A DNA stretch of 64,000 nucleotides, taken from positions 95,735-159,734 of the forward strand of contig NZ_BBJU01000027.1 of assembly GCF_000739935.1 (NCBI RefSeq), in the 5' to 3' direction. The translations under genes and the position numbers were made by a program. Positions 35,517 to 43,778 of this stretch are shown here, in pieces. Source of the stretch: Agrobacterium rubi TR3 = NBRC 13261. Its GTDB lineage: Bacteria > Pseudomonadota > Alphaproteobacteria > Rhizobiales > Rhizobiaceae. Below the pieces are notes generated by a model. That model had not been told where the DNA came from. It worked only from the letters and a program-made list of their open reading frames with translations, and did not search any database. Position 1 is the first letter of the stretch, and each line of letters starts with the position of its first letter.

Positions 35517-37231
35517 TGGACAGTGAAATTCATATAACCACCGTCGCTGAACGGATCGCGCGTGCGCTAAAGCGCCACGGCGTCGAGGTCATATTTGGCC
35601 AAAGCCTTCCGTCCGCTGTCATACTTGCAGCTGAAAATATCGGCATCCGTCAGATATCCTACCGGCAGGAGAATATGGGCGGCGCAATGGCAGACGGTTA
35701 TGCCCGGCGGTCCGGCAAGGTCGGGATCGTGGCCGCCCAGAATGGACCGGCGGCAGCACTGCTCGTCCCTCCGCTGGCAGAGGCACTCAAGGCAAGCGTT
35801 CCTGTGATTGCCCTTGTGCAGGATGTGGAGCGCGACCAGACAGATCGCAACGCTTTTCAGGATCTTGATCACATCAGTCTTTTCCAATCGTGTACGAAGT
35901 GGGTGCGACGTTTGACGGTTGAGGAGCGCGTAGAAGACTACGTTGATGCCGCTTTTACCGCAGCAACATCAGGCCGCGCGGGCCCGGCCGCCCTGCTGTT
36001 GCCCGCAGATTTGCTTCGATCCGCAGATGTTGCTTCATCAAGGGCTCGCCGGAAAAATCTTGGCCATTGGCCACTGGACAGACCACGACCTTCCGACAAC
36101 GATCTTGACATTGCGGCGCAGGCGATTGCTGCCGCAAGAGCACCGGTCGTGATTGCGGGCGGCGGTGTGCATGCCTCCGGCGCTGCATCGCAATTGCGAA
36201 TGCTCCAGGACGAGGCTTTTTTACCCGTCTTCACAACCAATATGGGCAAGGGTGCGGTGGACGAGTGGCATCCATTGTCCGCGGGCGTTTTGGCATCACT
36301 TGTAGGACCAAAATCACTTGGCCGACATACGGTCGAAATGGTTCGGGAGGCAGACCTTGTCATTCTGGTCGGCACAAGAACCAACCAAAATGGTACTGAC
36401 AACTGGCGTCATTATCATCCAGATGCTGATATAATCCACATAGATGCCGATCCTCAGGAGGTCGGCCGAAACTACGAAGCGATTCGACTCGTCGGCGACG
36501 CTCGCGAAACCCTTGCAGGGCTGCGTCAAAGGATCCAGCTTTGCGATCTGCATCTCAGGTATTCTTCCCGTGAGACAACATGTGCGCGCATCCGCGCGTG
36601 CTGGGAAAACTTCAATGCGGATCGTCAGGTTTTTTATGGCTCCGATGCAAACCCGCTGCGCCCTGAAAGGGTCATGGCTGAACTCCAAAACATCATCGCC
36701 GAAAACACAACAGTTGTTGCGGACGCCAGTTACTCGTCGATGTGGGTTCTCGGTCAGTTAAGGGTGGCGTCAGAAAAAACGCGGATCATCACACCCCGTG
36801 GGCTTGCTGGCCTTGGGTGGGGCGTGCCGCTTGCAATCGGGGCAAAAGTCGCAGCACCACATTCCGATGTTGTTGCATTGGTGGGTGATGGCGGATTTGC
36901 ACATAGCTGGGCCGAGCTGGAAACGCTGGTACGCATGCAAATCCCAATCACCATTATTGTGCTCAACAACGGTATTCTCGGTTTTCAGCGTGACGCGGAA
37001 ACCGTGAAGTTCGGCAAGTACACGACGGCGTGCCATTTTGCGGAGGTGGATCACGTCAAAATCGCACAGGCATGTGGCTGCGAGGCGGTGCGGATCAGCC
37101 ACACGGGGGAACTTGAGGCTCAGATCAAAAAAGTCACGGGTCGCAACGTTCCATTGCTCATTGAGGTGGTCACAGATCCAGAGGCTCACCCAGCCATCTC
37201 TCTGTTTGCGCAGATGGACAGCGCTGCATGA
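35516..37231 (+). CDS. Thiamine-diphosphate enzyme, acetolactate-synthase-like
   Basis: A 571-residue TPP enzyme with the three-domain ALS/POX layout: PYR domain with ISYRQENMGGAMADGYARRSGKVG (Glu that activates TPP), central domain around VVIAGGGVHASGAAS, and PP domain with the TPP motif GDGGFAHSWAELETLVRM...NN near 455-485. ATG 35516 shares its A with the preceding stop, so translation is coupled; longer readings fall inside the aminotransferase gene. The family decarboxylates 2-oxo acids and may condense or oxidise the product. No regulatory subunit (IlvH) is nearby, so this is unlikely to be biosynthetic acetolactate synthase. The 2-oxo acid could be the product of the upstream aminotransferase (inference). 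Confidence 0.85.
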   Translation: MDSEIHITTVAERIARALKRHGVEVIFGQSLPSAVILAAENIGIRQISYRQENMGGAMADGYARRSGKVGIVAAQNGPAAALLVPPLAEALKASVPVIALVQDVERDQTDRNAFQDLDHISLFQSCTKWVRRLTVEERVEDYVDAAFTAATSGRAGPAALLLPADLLRSADVASSRARRKNLGHWPLDRPRPSDNDLDIAAQAIAAARAPVVIAGGGVHASGAASQLRMLQDEAFLPVFTTNMGKGAVDEWHPLSAGVLASLVGPKSLGRHTVEMVREADLVILVGTRTNQNGTDNWRHYHPDADIIHIDADPQEVGRNYEAIRLVGDARETLAGLRQRIQLCDLHLRYSSRETTCARIRACWENFNADRQVFYGSDANPLRPERVMAELQNIIAENTTVVADASYSSMWVLGQLRVASEKTRIITPRGLAGLGWGVPLAIGAKVAAPHSDVVALVGDGGFAHSWAELETLVRMQIPITIIVLNNGILGFQRDAETVKFGKYTTACHFAEVDHVKIAQACGCEAVRISHTGELEAQIKKVTGRNVPLLIEVVTDPEAHPAISLFAQMDSAA

Positions 37232-38007
37232 CACGAAACAAAAGAAGCAGGGTGGCAGTCGTTGCTGGAGGTACCTCAGGTATCGGCTTGTCAATTGCGC
37301 ATCACCTCCTCGGCCTTGGCCACAAGGTTGCATTGTTCGGGCACACGGAGGGCGCGGCAGAAGCCGCGCGCTCCACCTTTCGAAGTTACATCGAGTCCAA
37401 CAGTGCCATGGTCGAATGCTGCGATGTGAGAAATCAGAGTGAGGTGAGGGGCTTCTTCAAAGATCTTGAGTACCGGTGGTCTGCTCCCGATATCCTTGTC
37501 TATTGCGCGGGCATCTCGCCCAAAGGGCCGGATGGCGTGGCCCGGCCTTTTGTGGCGATCGATCTGGACGAATGGAAGAATGTGCTCGACGTGAACCTGA
37601 CCGGGGCTATGCTATGCTGCCAGTTTGTAATTCCCGGTATGGTGACCAACGGTTTCGGGCGTATTGTTCTGATAGGGTCGCTTGCAGGGCGTACTCGACC
37701 GATGATTGCTGGAGCGGCCTACGCTGCCTCAAAAGCCGGACTTGGTGGTCTCGCCCGCGCGCTCGTCAGTGAATTCTCGTCAAACGGCATTACCGTCAAT
37801 GTCGTCGCACCTGGACGCATTGTCACGCCTATGGCGGGAAGCCGAACAAGCCAGGTTAATCTCGACGCAGCAAAACGAATTCCGGCTGGACGAACAGGAG
37901 AAACCGCCGAGGTTGCAAAGCTTGTGTGCTTTCTCATCTCCGACGAAGCTGCTTTTATCAACGGAGCTGTCGTTGACATCAATGGTGGTGAATACACCCC
38001 CGCGTAA
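37228..38007 (+). CDS. Short-chain dehydrogenase/reductase (FabG-like)
   Basis: A 259-residue SDR. Cofactor motif AGGTSGIGLSIAHHL near residues 10-25, NNAG-equivalent YCAGISPKG, catalytic Ser in IVLIGSLAG, and YxxxK in YAASKAGLGGL, followed by the PGRIVTPM segment. It would interconvert a hydroxyl and a keto group with NAD(P)H. It overlaps the TPP-enzyme stop by ATGA, so aminotransferase, TPP enzyme and SDR are one coupled operon. Confidence 0.88.
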   Translation: MTRNKRSRVAVVAGGTSGIGLSIAHHLLGLGHKVALFGHTEGAAEAARSTFRSYIESNSAMVECCDVRNQSEVRGFFKDLEYRWSAPDILVYCAGISPKGPDGVARPFVAIDLDEWKNVLDVNLTGAMLCCQFVIPGMVTNGFGRIVLIGSLAGRTRPMIAGAAYAASKAGLGGLARALVSEFSSNGITVNVVAPGRIVTPMAGSRTSQVNLDAAKRIPAGRTGETAEVAKLVCFLISDEAAFINGAVVDINGGEYTPA

Positions 38008-38048
38008 TTGAGAAAGACGGGCAAAACGCAAATTTATGGAGGACGGAC

Positions 38049-38744
38049 GTGCGTCATTCGCTGCTCATCCACACGACTGACCCCGAACTGTATCTCATTT
38101 TACGATACATACTGGAAGAGGCAGGCCATGGCGTGGGTCTGGCATCCAATCTCGATGGTTTGCTCGTCACAGCGCCGTCTTTCGTCGCCAAGGGGAACAC
38201 GATCCTTCTGTGCCTTGGTTCAGGTGATCTTCTTCGCGCCGCCACACTGATGAGACAACATAAACCGGAATTCCGGATAGTCGGCTTTCCTCTTGATAGC
38301 AAACCAGTCAACGACACTGACCTTGTCCATTTCGACTATATGGTGCAACGTCCGTTCGATCCGTCCGACCTGCTCAACTTTCTGAAACTTGGCGCGCCTT
38401 TCAAATCGGGGCCAGAGAACTTTAAAACCGTGACGTTCGCGGATGTCGAAATCGACCTAGCAGCAATCCGCGTTCGCCGTGGCGATGTTGAAATCAATTT
38501 GTCTGCGCTGCATTTCAGGCTTCTTGTTCACCTTGCCAAGCATGCGGGTAGGGCCGTCAGCCGTGACGAACTTATCGCCTGTTGCTGGCCTGCTGGAGCG
38601 ATTGTGGAACCACGCACTGTCGACATCCATGTCGGTAGAATCAGGCAAGCGCTGAACACCTCTGGCGACAACGTTATCCGGACCGTGCGATCAATCGGAT
38701 ACGCCGCCGCCATTGATGACGTCCATCGCGTCAATTGCGCGTAA
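38049..38744 (+). CDS. Orphan OmpR/PhoB-type regulator with degenerate receiver
   Basis: A 231-residue protein. C-terminal winged helix (about 130-222: VTFADVEIDLAAIRVRRGDVEINLSALHFRLLVHLAKHAGRAVSRDELIACCW...VEPRTVDIHVGRIRQAL) is clearly PhoB-like. The N-terminal 115 residues keep the receiver outline (SLLIHTTDPELYLILRYILEEAGHGVGLA), but the acidic pocket is replaced (HTTD) and the phospho-acceptor strand reads ILLCLGSGD instead of LLD. The usual KPF reads RPF. Phosphorylation control therefore looks lost. It starts at GTG 38049 behind GGAGGACGGAC. No histidine kinase is nearby. 41 bp after the SDR gene; probably same operon. Confidence 0.82.
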   Translation: MRHSLLIHTTDPELYLILRYILEEAGHGVGLASNLDGLLVTAPSFVAKGNTILLCLGSGDLLRAATLMRQHKPEFRIVGFPLDSKPVNDTDLVHFDYMVQRPFDPSDLLNFLKLGAPFKSGPENFKTVTFADVEIDLAAIRVRRGDVEINLSALHFRLLVHLAKHAGRAVSRDELIACCWPAGAIVEPRTVDIHVGRIRQALNTSGDNVIRTVRSIGYAAAIDDVHRVNCA

Positions 38745-38946
38745 GTGTGTGGAACACAGACGTCCAGAAGCGAAAATCACTGTCTCTGCCGTCGAGACGT
38801 GCATCAATAGCACTAAACGCGACCGCGAGCGCCGCATCTGCCCCAAATATTTTACGTGCTGCGGATGCTACATCGCACGCGTCAACACGCGGCGGAATAC
38901 CACCGCCGATAAGCGGAGCGAATTCCTCATTTCTTTTCATATCCAT
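38731..38946 (-). CDS. Small hypothetical protein
   Basis: A 71-residue protein on the minus strand, preceded by TAGGAGGTCAC directly before ATG 38946, one of the best Shine-Dalgarno sites in the window. The sequence (IPPRVDACDVASAARKIFGADAALAVAFSAIDARLDGRDSDFRFWTSVFHTL) is alpha-helical in appearance and resembles short unannotated rhizobial proteins ending in FWxxVxxxL. Its 3' end overlaps that of the regulator gene by 14 bp tail-to-tail, so it could also produce antisense RNA to that gene. Function unknown. Confidence 0.6.
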   Translation of the reverse strand: MDMKRNEEFAPLIGGGIPPRVDACDVASAARKIFGADAALAVAFSAIDARLDGRDSDFRFWTSVFHTLTRN

Positions 38947-39106
38947 GTGACCTCCTACGAGCCTGGCGCAGGATCTTGAATGCCGGGCGTTTAGCCTCGT
39001 CTCAGAGATGCAGAACTGTCAAACAGCTGCATGTTCGCCCCTGGCAGATTAATAGCGGTCACACGCTTTCCATTACCTCGTGACATGACGTTCAGGAAAT
39101 CCCCTA

Positions 39107-39216
39107 TTTGATGTCACATAAGGATAGAGTATTTCAAGCATATAAAACAAAATATGCAATTTTTCCAATTTGTGTAGCATTTTAACCGTATATTGTATAC
39201 GTTTTGTGACATCAAA
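39107..39216. promoter_or_regulatory. Inverted pair of TTTGATGTCACA elements (site B)
   Basis: TTTGATGTCACA at 39107-39118 and TGTGACATCAAA at 39205-39216, both exact, flank the promoter region before the second OmpR-like regulator. The intervening 86 bp is very AT-rich and contains likely -35/-10 elements. The right-hand copy ends 30 bp before the start codon. Confidence 0.65.
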
Positions 39217-39246
39217 ATCAGTTTTAACAGGTATCGCGGAGCTGCA

Positions 39247-39987
39247 ATGCAACACAGTTTTGAAACAACAAAAGCAGTCGCTATCATGACGCAAAGCGCC
39301 GACTACTTCGCTGTCCTCAAGCATATTTTGTCGAGCGAAGGGATCAAATCGGCGCTGTGCAACGAGGCAGACGTCGAGGCAAAATGTGCTGACCCGGATA
39401 TCGTTGGTCTCATCATCGATGTGGAAGACGATGGCGAAACCGCCAGTGCGATTTGTCAACGCATCAAACACAGCGCGATAGGGAAACGCATTGAGATTCT
39501 CGCAATCATCCCCAACGGACACAACGAAACATACATGTCCCTGATGCGCGCAGGGGCTGACCACTGCTTGATACGCCCTTTCTGGCCGCCGCATCTTCTT
39601 ACATTTCTCAAGGATATCAATCCTGCGCAACGCTATGGATCATCCCCATCAAAGGCTCATTTGAAACTGGGAGACATCGAGCTCTGGCCAGAGCGAAAGC
39701 GCGCGATGGTGAACGGCACGGAAATCTTACTTGGTCCGATCGAATTCAAACTTCTCGAACACCTTCTCACAGACCCGGGACGAATTTTTAGTCGCAACGA
39801 CTTGATCGCTGCGGCGTGGCCCCAAGAGGTTTATGTGCAACCAAGAACAGTCGATGTTCACATGGGCCGCATCAGACGGCACCTCAAAAAGGCGACCGGC
39901 TCGGACGTTATCCGTACCGCCCGTTCCAGTGGTTACGCGATAGAGCTGACACAAAGGGAGACAAATCCTGCTGACATGACTGCGTGA
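39247..39987 (+). CDS. Second orphan OmpR/PhoB-type regulator
   Basis: A 246-residue paralogue of the neighbouring regulator. Receiver-like domain at 10-120 (VAIMTQSADYFAVLKHILSSEGIKSALC; GLIIDVEDDGETA retains an Asp near the phospho-acceptor position; CLIRPFWPPHLL replaces KPF). The winged helix at about 140-235 contains LGDIELWPERKRAMVNGTEILLGPIEFKLLEHLLTDPGRIFSRNDLIAAAW and PRTVDVHMGRIRRHL. Upstream in-frame starts exist, but ATG 39247 has GCGGAGCTGCA before it and begins the domain neatly. No kinase partner. It is preceded by a pair of the island's 12-bp elements, suggesting autoregulation or control by the GntR protein. Confidence 0.82.
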   Translation: MQHSFETTKAVAIMTQSADYFAVLKHILSSEGIKSALCNEADVEAKCADPDIVGLIIDVEDDGETASAICQRIKHSAIGKRIEILAIIPNGHNETYMSLMRAGADHCLIRPFWPPHLLTFLKDINPAQRYGSSPSKAHLKLGDIELWPERKRAMVNGTEILLGPIEFKLLEHLLTDPGRIFSRNDLIAAAWPQEVYVQPRTVDVHMGRIRRHLKKATGSDVIRTARSSGYAIELTQRETNPADMTA

Positions 39988-40092
39988 CAATCACCTTCAC
40001 AGAAATTTCTCAAAACATTCTGCAACCCTTTGTTGATCAATTTGTCCTTTGGCCGATCCTGCGTGCATCTGTTTCGTTCAAGGATTTCAGCG

Positions 40093-41334
40093 ATGTCCAG
40101 TCATGAAGAGCTTCGTATAGCGCGCCGAAACACGGCCGGTTTGATCGACCACGCGGAGAGCTACTTTAGCGCGGCCCATCACCAGGGACTGATGGCAATA
40201 TATGCTCACCCACGTCAAGGCAGAGAGGTGGATATCGTCTTCGATGGCTTTCCGGCGCGACGCATCACTGATTTTGTTCGATGTTCTTATCTTGGCCTAG
40301 ATAATCATCCGGCAGTCGTTGACGGCGCGATCCGGGCACTTACCGACTATGGGGCATTGCATTGGTCCTGCGCCAGAACCAGGTTAAATTTTGCCATCTT
40401 GCGTGACCTAGAGTCGACACTTGCGGACCTTTTTCGGGCACGGATTATAACCTACACAACGGTTTTGGCGGCAAACATGGGGGCCTTGCCTATCGTCGCC
40501 TCGGGCCATCTTACTGGAGGGGTCAGGCCGCTGATGGCATTCGACCAGCACGCGCACGCAACGCTCGCCTTCCATAAGGGTACGATTGCGCTGGAGACAG
40601 AGGTCCGCACGATCGGACATAATGACTTGAACATGTTAGAGGATCTTTGCCGGGCCAACAAATCTGTCGCCTATGTCTGTGATGGCGTCTATTCGATGGG
40701 CGGAAATGCGCCTATGGAGGATCTGCTCTCATTGCAGGATCGATATGGCCTATTCCTCTATATCGACGACGCCCACGGTATTTCAATATGGGGGCAAAAC
40801 GGAGAAGGTTTTGCGCGATCACACTTTGGAAGTGATCTCGGCTCACGCACGATCATTGCTGCGTCCCTGGGAAAGGGTTTTGGTGCGTCCGGCGGAATGT
40901 TGATGCTGGGTACAGCTAGGCAAGAAGAGCTGTTTCGACGCTTTGCCGTCGCCCACGCATTTTCTGCATCACTCAACGTTGCGGCCATCGGTGCGGCAAT
41001 CGAGTCCGCCGCGATCCATAGCAGTGGGGAACTCGCCAAACGGCAAAAAGCACTTAAATCGAATATTGAGTTACTGGACTCGCTGCTACAAACGGAACAA
41101 ACCGGTGCCCAATTGCCGATCCGCACTGTTGCCCTTGGTTCCGAGGAACGTGCGGTCGCCGCAACCCGGGGACTTCTGGATAAGGGCATTTACAGTTCCG
41201 CGATCTTTTTTCCTACCGTGGCAAAGGGGAGGGCGGGTATTCGTGTCTGTGTCACCGCAGACCACACCGACGAGCAGGTCCGAGATCTTTGCACCGCTTT
41301 GTCTGGCGCTGTCAGACGACAGAGTGGCACGTGA
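40093..41334 (+). CDS. Alpha-oxoamine synthase family PLP enzyme (CqsA/BioF/KBL-like)
   Basis: A 413-residue fold-type I PLP enzyme that in this family condenses an acyl-CoA with an amino acid to make an alpha-aminoketone. Landmarks: FVRCSYLGLDNHPAVVDGAIRALTDYGALHWSCARTR near 55-95, VCDGVYSMGGNAPMEDLLSLQDRYGLFLYIDDAHGISIWG (Asp/His pair contacting PLP), and the lysine in AASLGKGFGASGGMLM. ATG 40093 (MSSHEELRIA) gives the family length of about 400. Members include BioF, KBL, serine palmitoyltransferase and CqsA/LqsA, the synthases of alpha-hydroxyketone quorum signals. No biotin or sphingolipid genes are nearby. Its position between the regulators and traR makes a signal- or effector-making role worth testing. 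Confidence 0.78.
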   Translation: MSSHEELRIARRNTAGLIDHAESYFSAAHHQGLMAIYAHPRQGREVDIVFDGFPARRITDFVRCSYLGLDNHPAVVDGAIRALTDYGALHWSCARTRLNFAILRDLESTLADLFRARIITYTTVLAANMGALPIVASGHLTGGVRPLMAFDQHAHATLAFHKGTIALETEVRTIGHNDLNMLEDLCRANKSVAYVCDGVYSMGGNAPMEDLLSLQDRYGLFLYIDDAHGISIWGQNGEGFARSHFGSDLGSRTIIAASLGKGFGASGGMLMLGTARQEELFRRFAVAHAFSASLNVAAIGAAIESAAIHSSGELAKRQKALKSNIELLDSLLQTEQTGAQLPIRTVALGSEERAVAATRGLLDKGIYSSAIFFPTVAKGRAGIRVCVTADHTDEQVRDLCTALSGAVRRQSGT

Positions 41335-41528
41335 TCGATCAAGAGTAGGGCTCTGCAAAGAACGCGAGCGACCATACTTGCAAAAGAGATTAAACTGTTT
41401 TCGGAGAAGCCGTACGGACTGAAAAACACCGATCGGTATGCATTTGTCGTTTTGAACACGTGGTGTAAGCTACTGATCTAATGCTCGAAACCCGCCGTGC
41501 CACTGTAACAAAAGACCTATCATCCACG

Positions 41529-42446
41529 ATGAAAACCAATATCGACCACATTCCGCCGCAAAAACAACAGCAGCTTTCCAAAGCTCTGGAAATTCTTCAT
41601 GAGGAGTTCGAGGACGCATTGAAGGACGCGACAGCGGACTTCAAAAAGCGCGGACGGATCCTGAAAATCATTTTGTTCGGGTCTTATGCCAGAGGGACGT
41701 ATATCGATGAACCGTTCACATCGAAGGGATACCGTTCCGATTTCGATCTCCTCGTCATCGTCAATAACCGCAAGCTGACCGACTTTGCCGAATATTGGTA
41801 TAAGGCGGCAGACAGGCTGATACGCAGCAAGGACATTGAATTGCCAGTTCAGTTCATCGTGCATTCGCTACGCGAGGTGAATACTTCCCTGAGGGAGGGC
41901 CATCATTTCTTCTCGGATATTCGCAAAGAAGGCATTGTGCTTTACGAGTTGAATGACGAACCGCTCGCCGGACCCAAGGAGTTGGAACCGAGAGAACGCT
42001 TGAGGTTAGCAAGCGAACATTTCAGACAGCGATACAATGCCGCGACCCGTTTCCTCGATATGGCTCAACTGGCAACAGAGAAGTCATACTCGGAAAATGC
42101 CGCGTTCGAGCTTCACCAAGCGCTTGAACAGGCATACTCGTGCATTTTATTGACCCTAACAAACTACGCCCCAGCATCTCACAACCTGAAAATTCTGCGG
42201 TCATTCGCCGAGGAACAGGATCGCCGCTTGGCAGAGGCTTTTCCGCGTGAGCATCACCGGGAGCGTGCTGCGTTCAATACGATCAACGAAGCCTATGTGA
42301 AGGCGCGATATTCAAGCCAATACAACATAACCGGAGAAACGCTCGAGTGGCTGGGCCAACGCACCGCAGTTTTGCTGGCCTTGGTAAACGTCGTTTGTAC
42401 CGATCACATTTCTGCACTTCAGAAGGCAGCCGATAAGCTGAACTAA
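41529..42446 (+). CDS. MNT-HEPN fusion: minimal nucleotidyltransferase plus HEPN domain
   Basis: About 305 residues. The nucleotidyltransferase domain (about 30-150) has the signature LFGSYARGTYIDEP and, 18 residues on, DFDLLVIV, giving the GSx10Dx-D metal site. The C-terminal part (about 160-300) is an all-helical HEPN domain (RLRLASEHFRQRYNAATRFLDMAQLATEKSYSENAAFELHQALEQAYSCILL, then NTINEAYVKARYSSQYN). HEPN/MNT proteins as separate genes form RNase toxin plus AMPylating antitoxin pairs; here both are in one chain. ATG 41529 was preferred over 41481 because homologous proteins begin near MKTNIDHIPP. 118 bp upstream of traR, same strand. Confidence 0.8.
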   Translation: MKTNIDHIPPQKQQQLSKALEILHEEFEDALKDATADFKKRGRILKIILFGSYARGTYIDEPFTSKGYRSDFDLLVIVNNRKLTDFAEYWYKAADRLIRSKDIELPVQFIVHSLREVNTSLREGHHFFSDIRKEGIVLYELNDEPLAGPKELEPRERLRLASEHFRQRYNAATRFLDMAQLATEKSYSENAAFELHQALEQAYSCILLTLTNYAPASHNLKILRSFAEEQDRRLAEAFPREHHRERAAFNTINEAYVKARYSSQYNITGETLEWLGQRTAVLLALVNVVCTDHISALQKAADKLN

Positions 42447-42564
42447 CCTAAAAGTTCCATAACATACATTATGCAATCTTAGATTGATTTTTATTTTATT
42501 TATATAGTATGAATTGAGTGTCTCGCGTGACCCGTTTCACCTTCCCACCACAACGGAGTGAAAA

Positions 42565-43269
42565 ATGCAGCACTGGCTGGACAAACTGACCGATCTTGCG
42601 GCTATACGCGGCGACGACAGCATCCTTACGCAAGGCCTTTCCGACCTCACCCAACATTTCGGCTTCACCGGCTACGCTTATCTCCACATCCAACACAAGC
42701 ATAGCATCGCAGTTACCAATTATCACCACGAGTGGCGGTCAACGTATTTCGAGAAAGGTTTCGACCGGCTTGATCCAGTTGTCAAACGCGCGCGTTCCAG
42801 AAAGCAAATTTTTACGTGGTCTGGCGAGCAGGATCGCGCGAGACAATCGAAGGAAGAGCGCGCCTTATACGCGCTTGCTGCAGATTTCGGTATCCGCTCC
42901 GGAGTCACCGTACCCATCAAGACGGCCAATGGCTCGATGTCGATGTTCACTCTGGCGTCTGAAAGGCCTACAATCGATCTCGACCGTGAGATCGACGCGG
43001 TCGCAGCGGCGGCTGCCGTCGGACAACTCCATGCCCGCATATCGTTTCTTCAAGCCACTCCGACCGTTGAAGACGCTGCTTGGCTCGATCCGAAAGAGGC
43101 GAGCTATCTCAGATGGATTGCTGTTGGAATGACAATGGAGGAAATCGCCGCCGTGGAGGGCATCAAATACAATAGCGTCCGTGTCAAGCTCCGCGAGGCT
43201 ATGAAGCGCTTCAACGTGCGGAGCAAGGCACACCTTACCGCGCTCGCAATTCGTAGAAAGTTAATCTGA
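42565..43269 (+). CDS. traR: TraR, LuxR-type quorum-sensing activator of conjugation
   Basis: A 234-residue protein that reads as Agrobacterium TraR throughout. The autoinducer pocket residues known from the TraR crystal structure are at identical numbers: Tyr53, Trp57, Asp70 and Trp85. The C-terminal LuxR helix-turn-helix is at about 172-230 ([43 protein letters not shown]). TraR dimerises on 3-oxo-octanoyl-homoserine lactone and activates tra and trb promoters at tra boxes. ACGGAGTGAAAA precedes the start. The cognate synthase TraI is not in this window. The gene follows the MNT-HEPN gene and faces traM. Confidence 0.97.
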   Translation: MQHWLDKLTDLAAIRGDDSILTQGLSDLTQHFGFTGYAYLHIQHKHSIAVTNYHHEWRSTYFEKGFDRLDPVVKRARSRKQIFTWSGEQDRARQSKEERALYALAADFGIRSGVTVPIKTANGSMSMFTLASERPTIDLDREIDAVAAAAAVGQLHARISFLQATPTVEDAAWLDPKEASYLRWIAVGMTMEEIAAVEGIKYNSVRVKLREAMKRFNVRSKAHLTALAIRRKLI

Positions 43270-43331
43270 AAGACCGGTGGCCGGCTCCGCTCGATCTTTT
43301 GCGCATCAGGCTTTACCCAAAAAGATCGGGG

Positions 43332-43637
43332 TCAGCTCGTGGTCATCTTGGGAATGTACCCGAGAACGCTCAAGAGCGTTTTGACCGCGCTCATCTGTGC
43401 ATGCATCTCGATCATTGCTTCGATGTATTCGAGATGCTGAACCCCACCATTGGCCTTTCCTGTCCTATAGTCCTCTGGCAAAGACTGGAACAGCTGATCC
43501 GTCTTCTCAAGAAGCTGCCTGTGCAGCCGAATAGCATCGACCGTCAGCCTCTCGACGTCCGCCTTTGCGAGGCCGGCCGTCAGCCCGATCACTGGACGCA
43601 GTTCACATGTCTCGACTAGCGTATCTTCTGAACTCAT
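43332..43637 (-). CDS. traM: TraM, anti-activator of TraR
   Basis: A 101-residue helical protein matching TraM (VELRPVIGLTAGLAKADVERLTVDAIRLHRQLLEKTDQLF; QHLEYIEAMIEMHAQMSAVKTLLSVLGYIPK). TraM binds the TraR DNA-binding domain and blocks activation until enough signal accumulates. It converges on traR with 62 bp between stops. A tra box lies 123 bp before its start, so TraR can induce its own inhibitor, as known for Ti plasmids. Confidence 0.93.
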   Translation of the reverse strand: MSSEDTLVETCELRPVIGLTAGLAKADVERLTVDAIRLHRQLLEKTDQLFQSLPEDYRTGKANGGVQHLEYIEAMIEMHAQMSAVKTLLSVLGYIPKMTTS

Positions 43638-43759
43638 TTGTGATCCAACCCTTTATATTGTCTGCGGTTCGCCCCTGCGCCCTGGGACAACGCGCCCGGC
43701 CTTGTGCCCCCTCATAGGATGTGGATATTTTTTTCGCTACTGCGATGGACGAACAATTG

Positions 43760-43777
43760 CCGTGCAGATCTGCAGGA
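43760..43777. promoter_or_regulatory. tra box upstream of traM
   Basis: The core GTGCAGATCTGCA matches the TraR site (consensus ATGTGCAGATCTGCACAT) with divergence only at the flanks. It lies immediately 3' of traH and 123 bp upstream of the traM start, so it most plausibly drives traM. Confidence 0.75.
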
Positions 43778-43778
43778 G

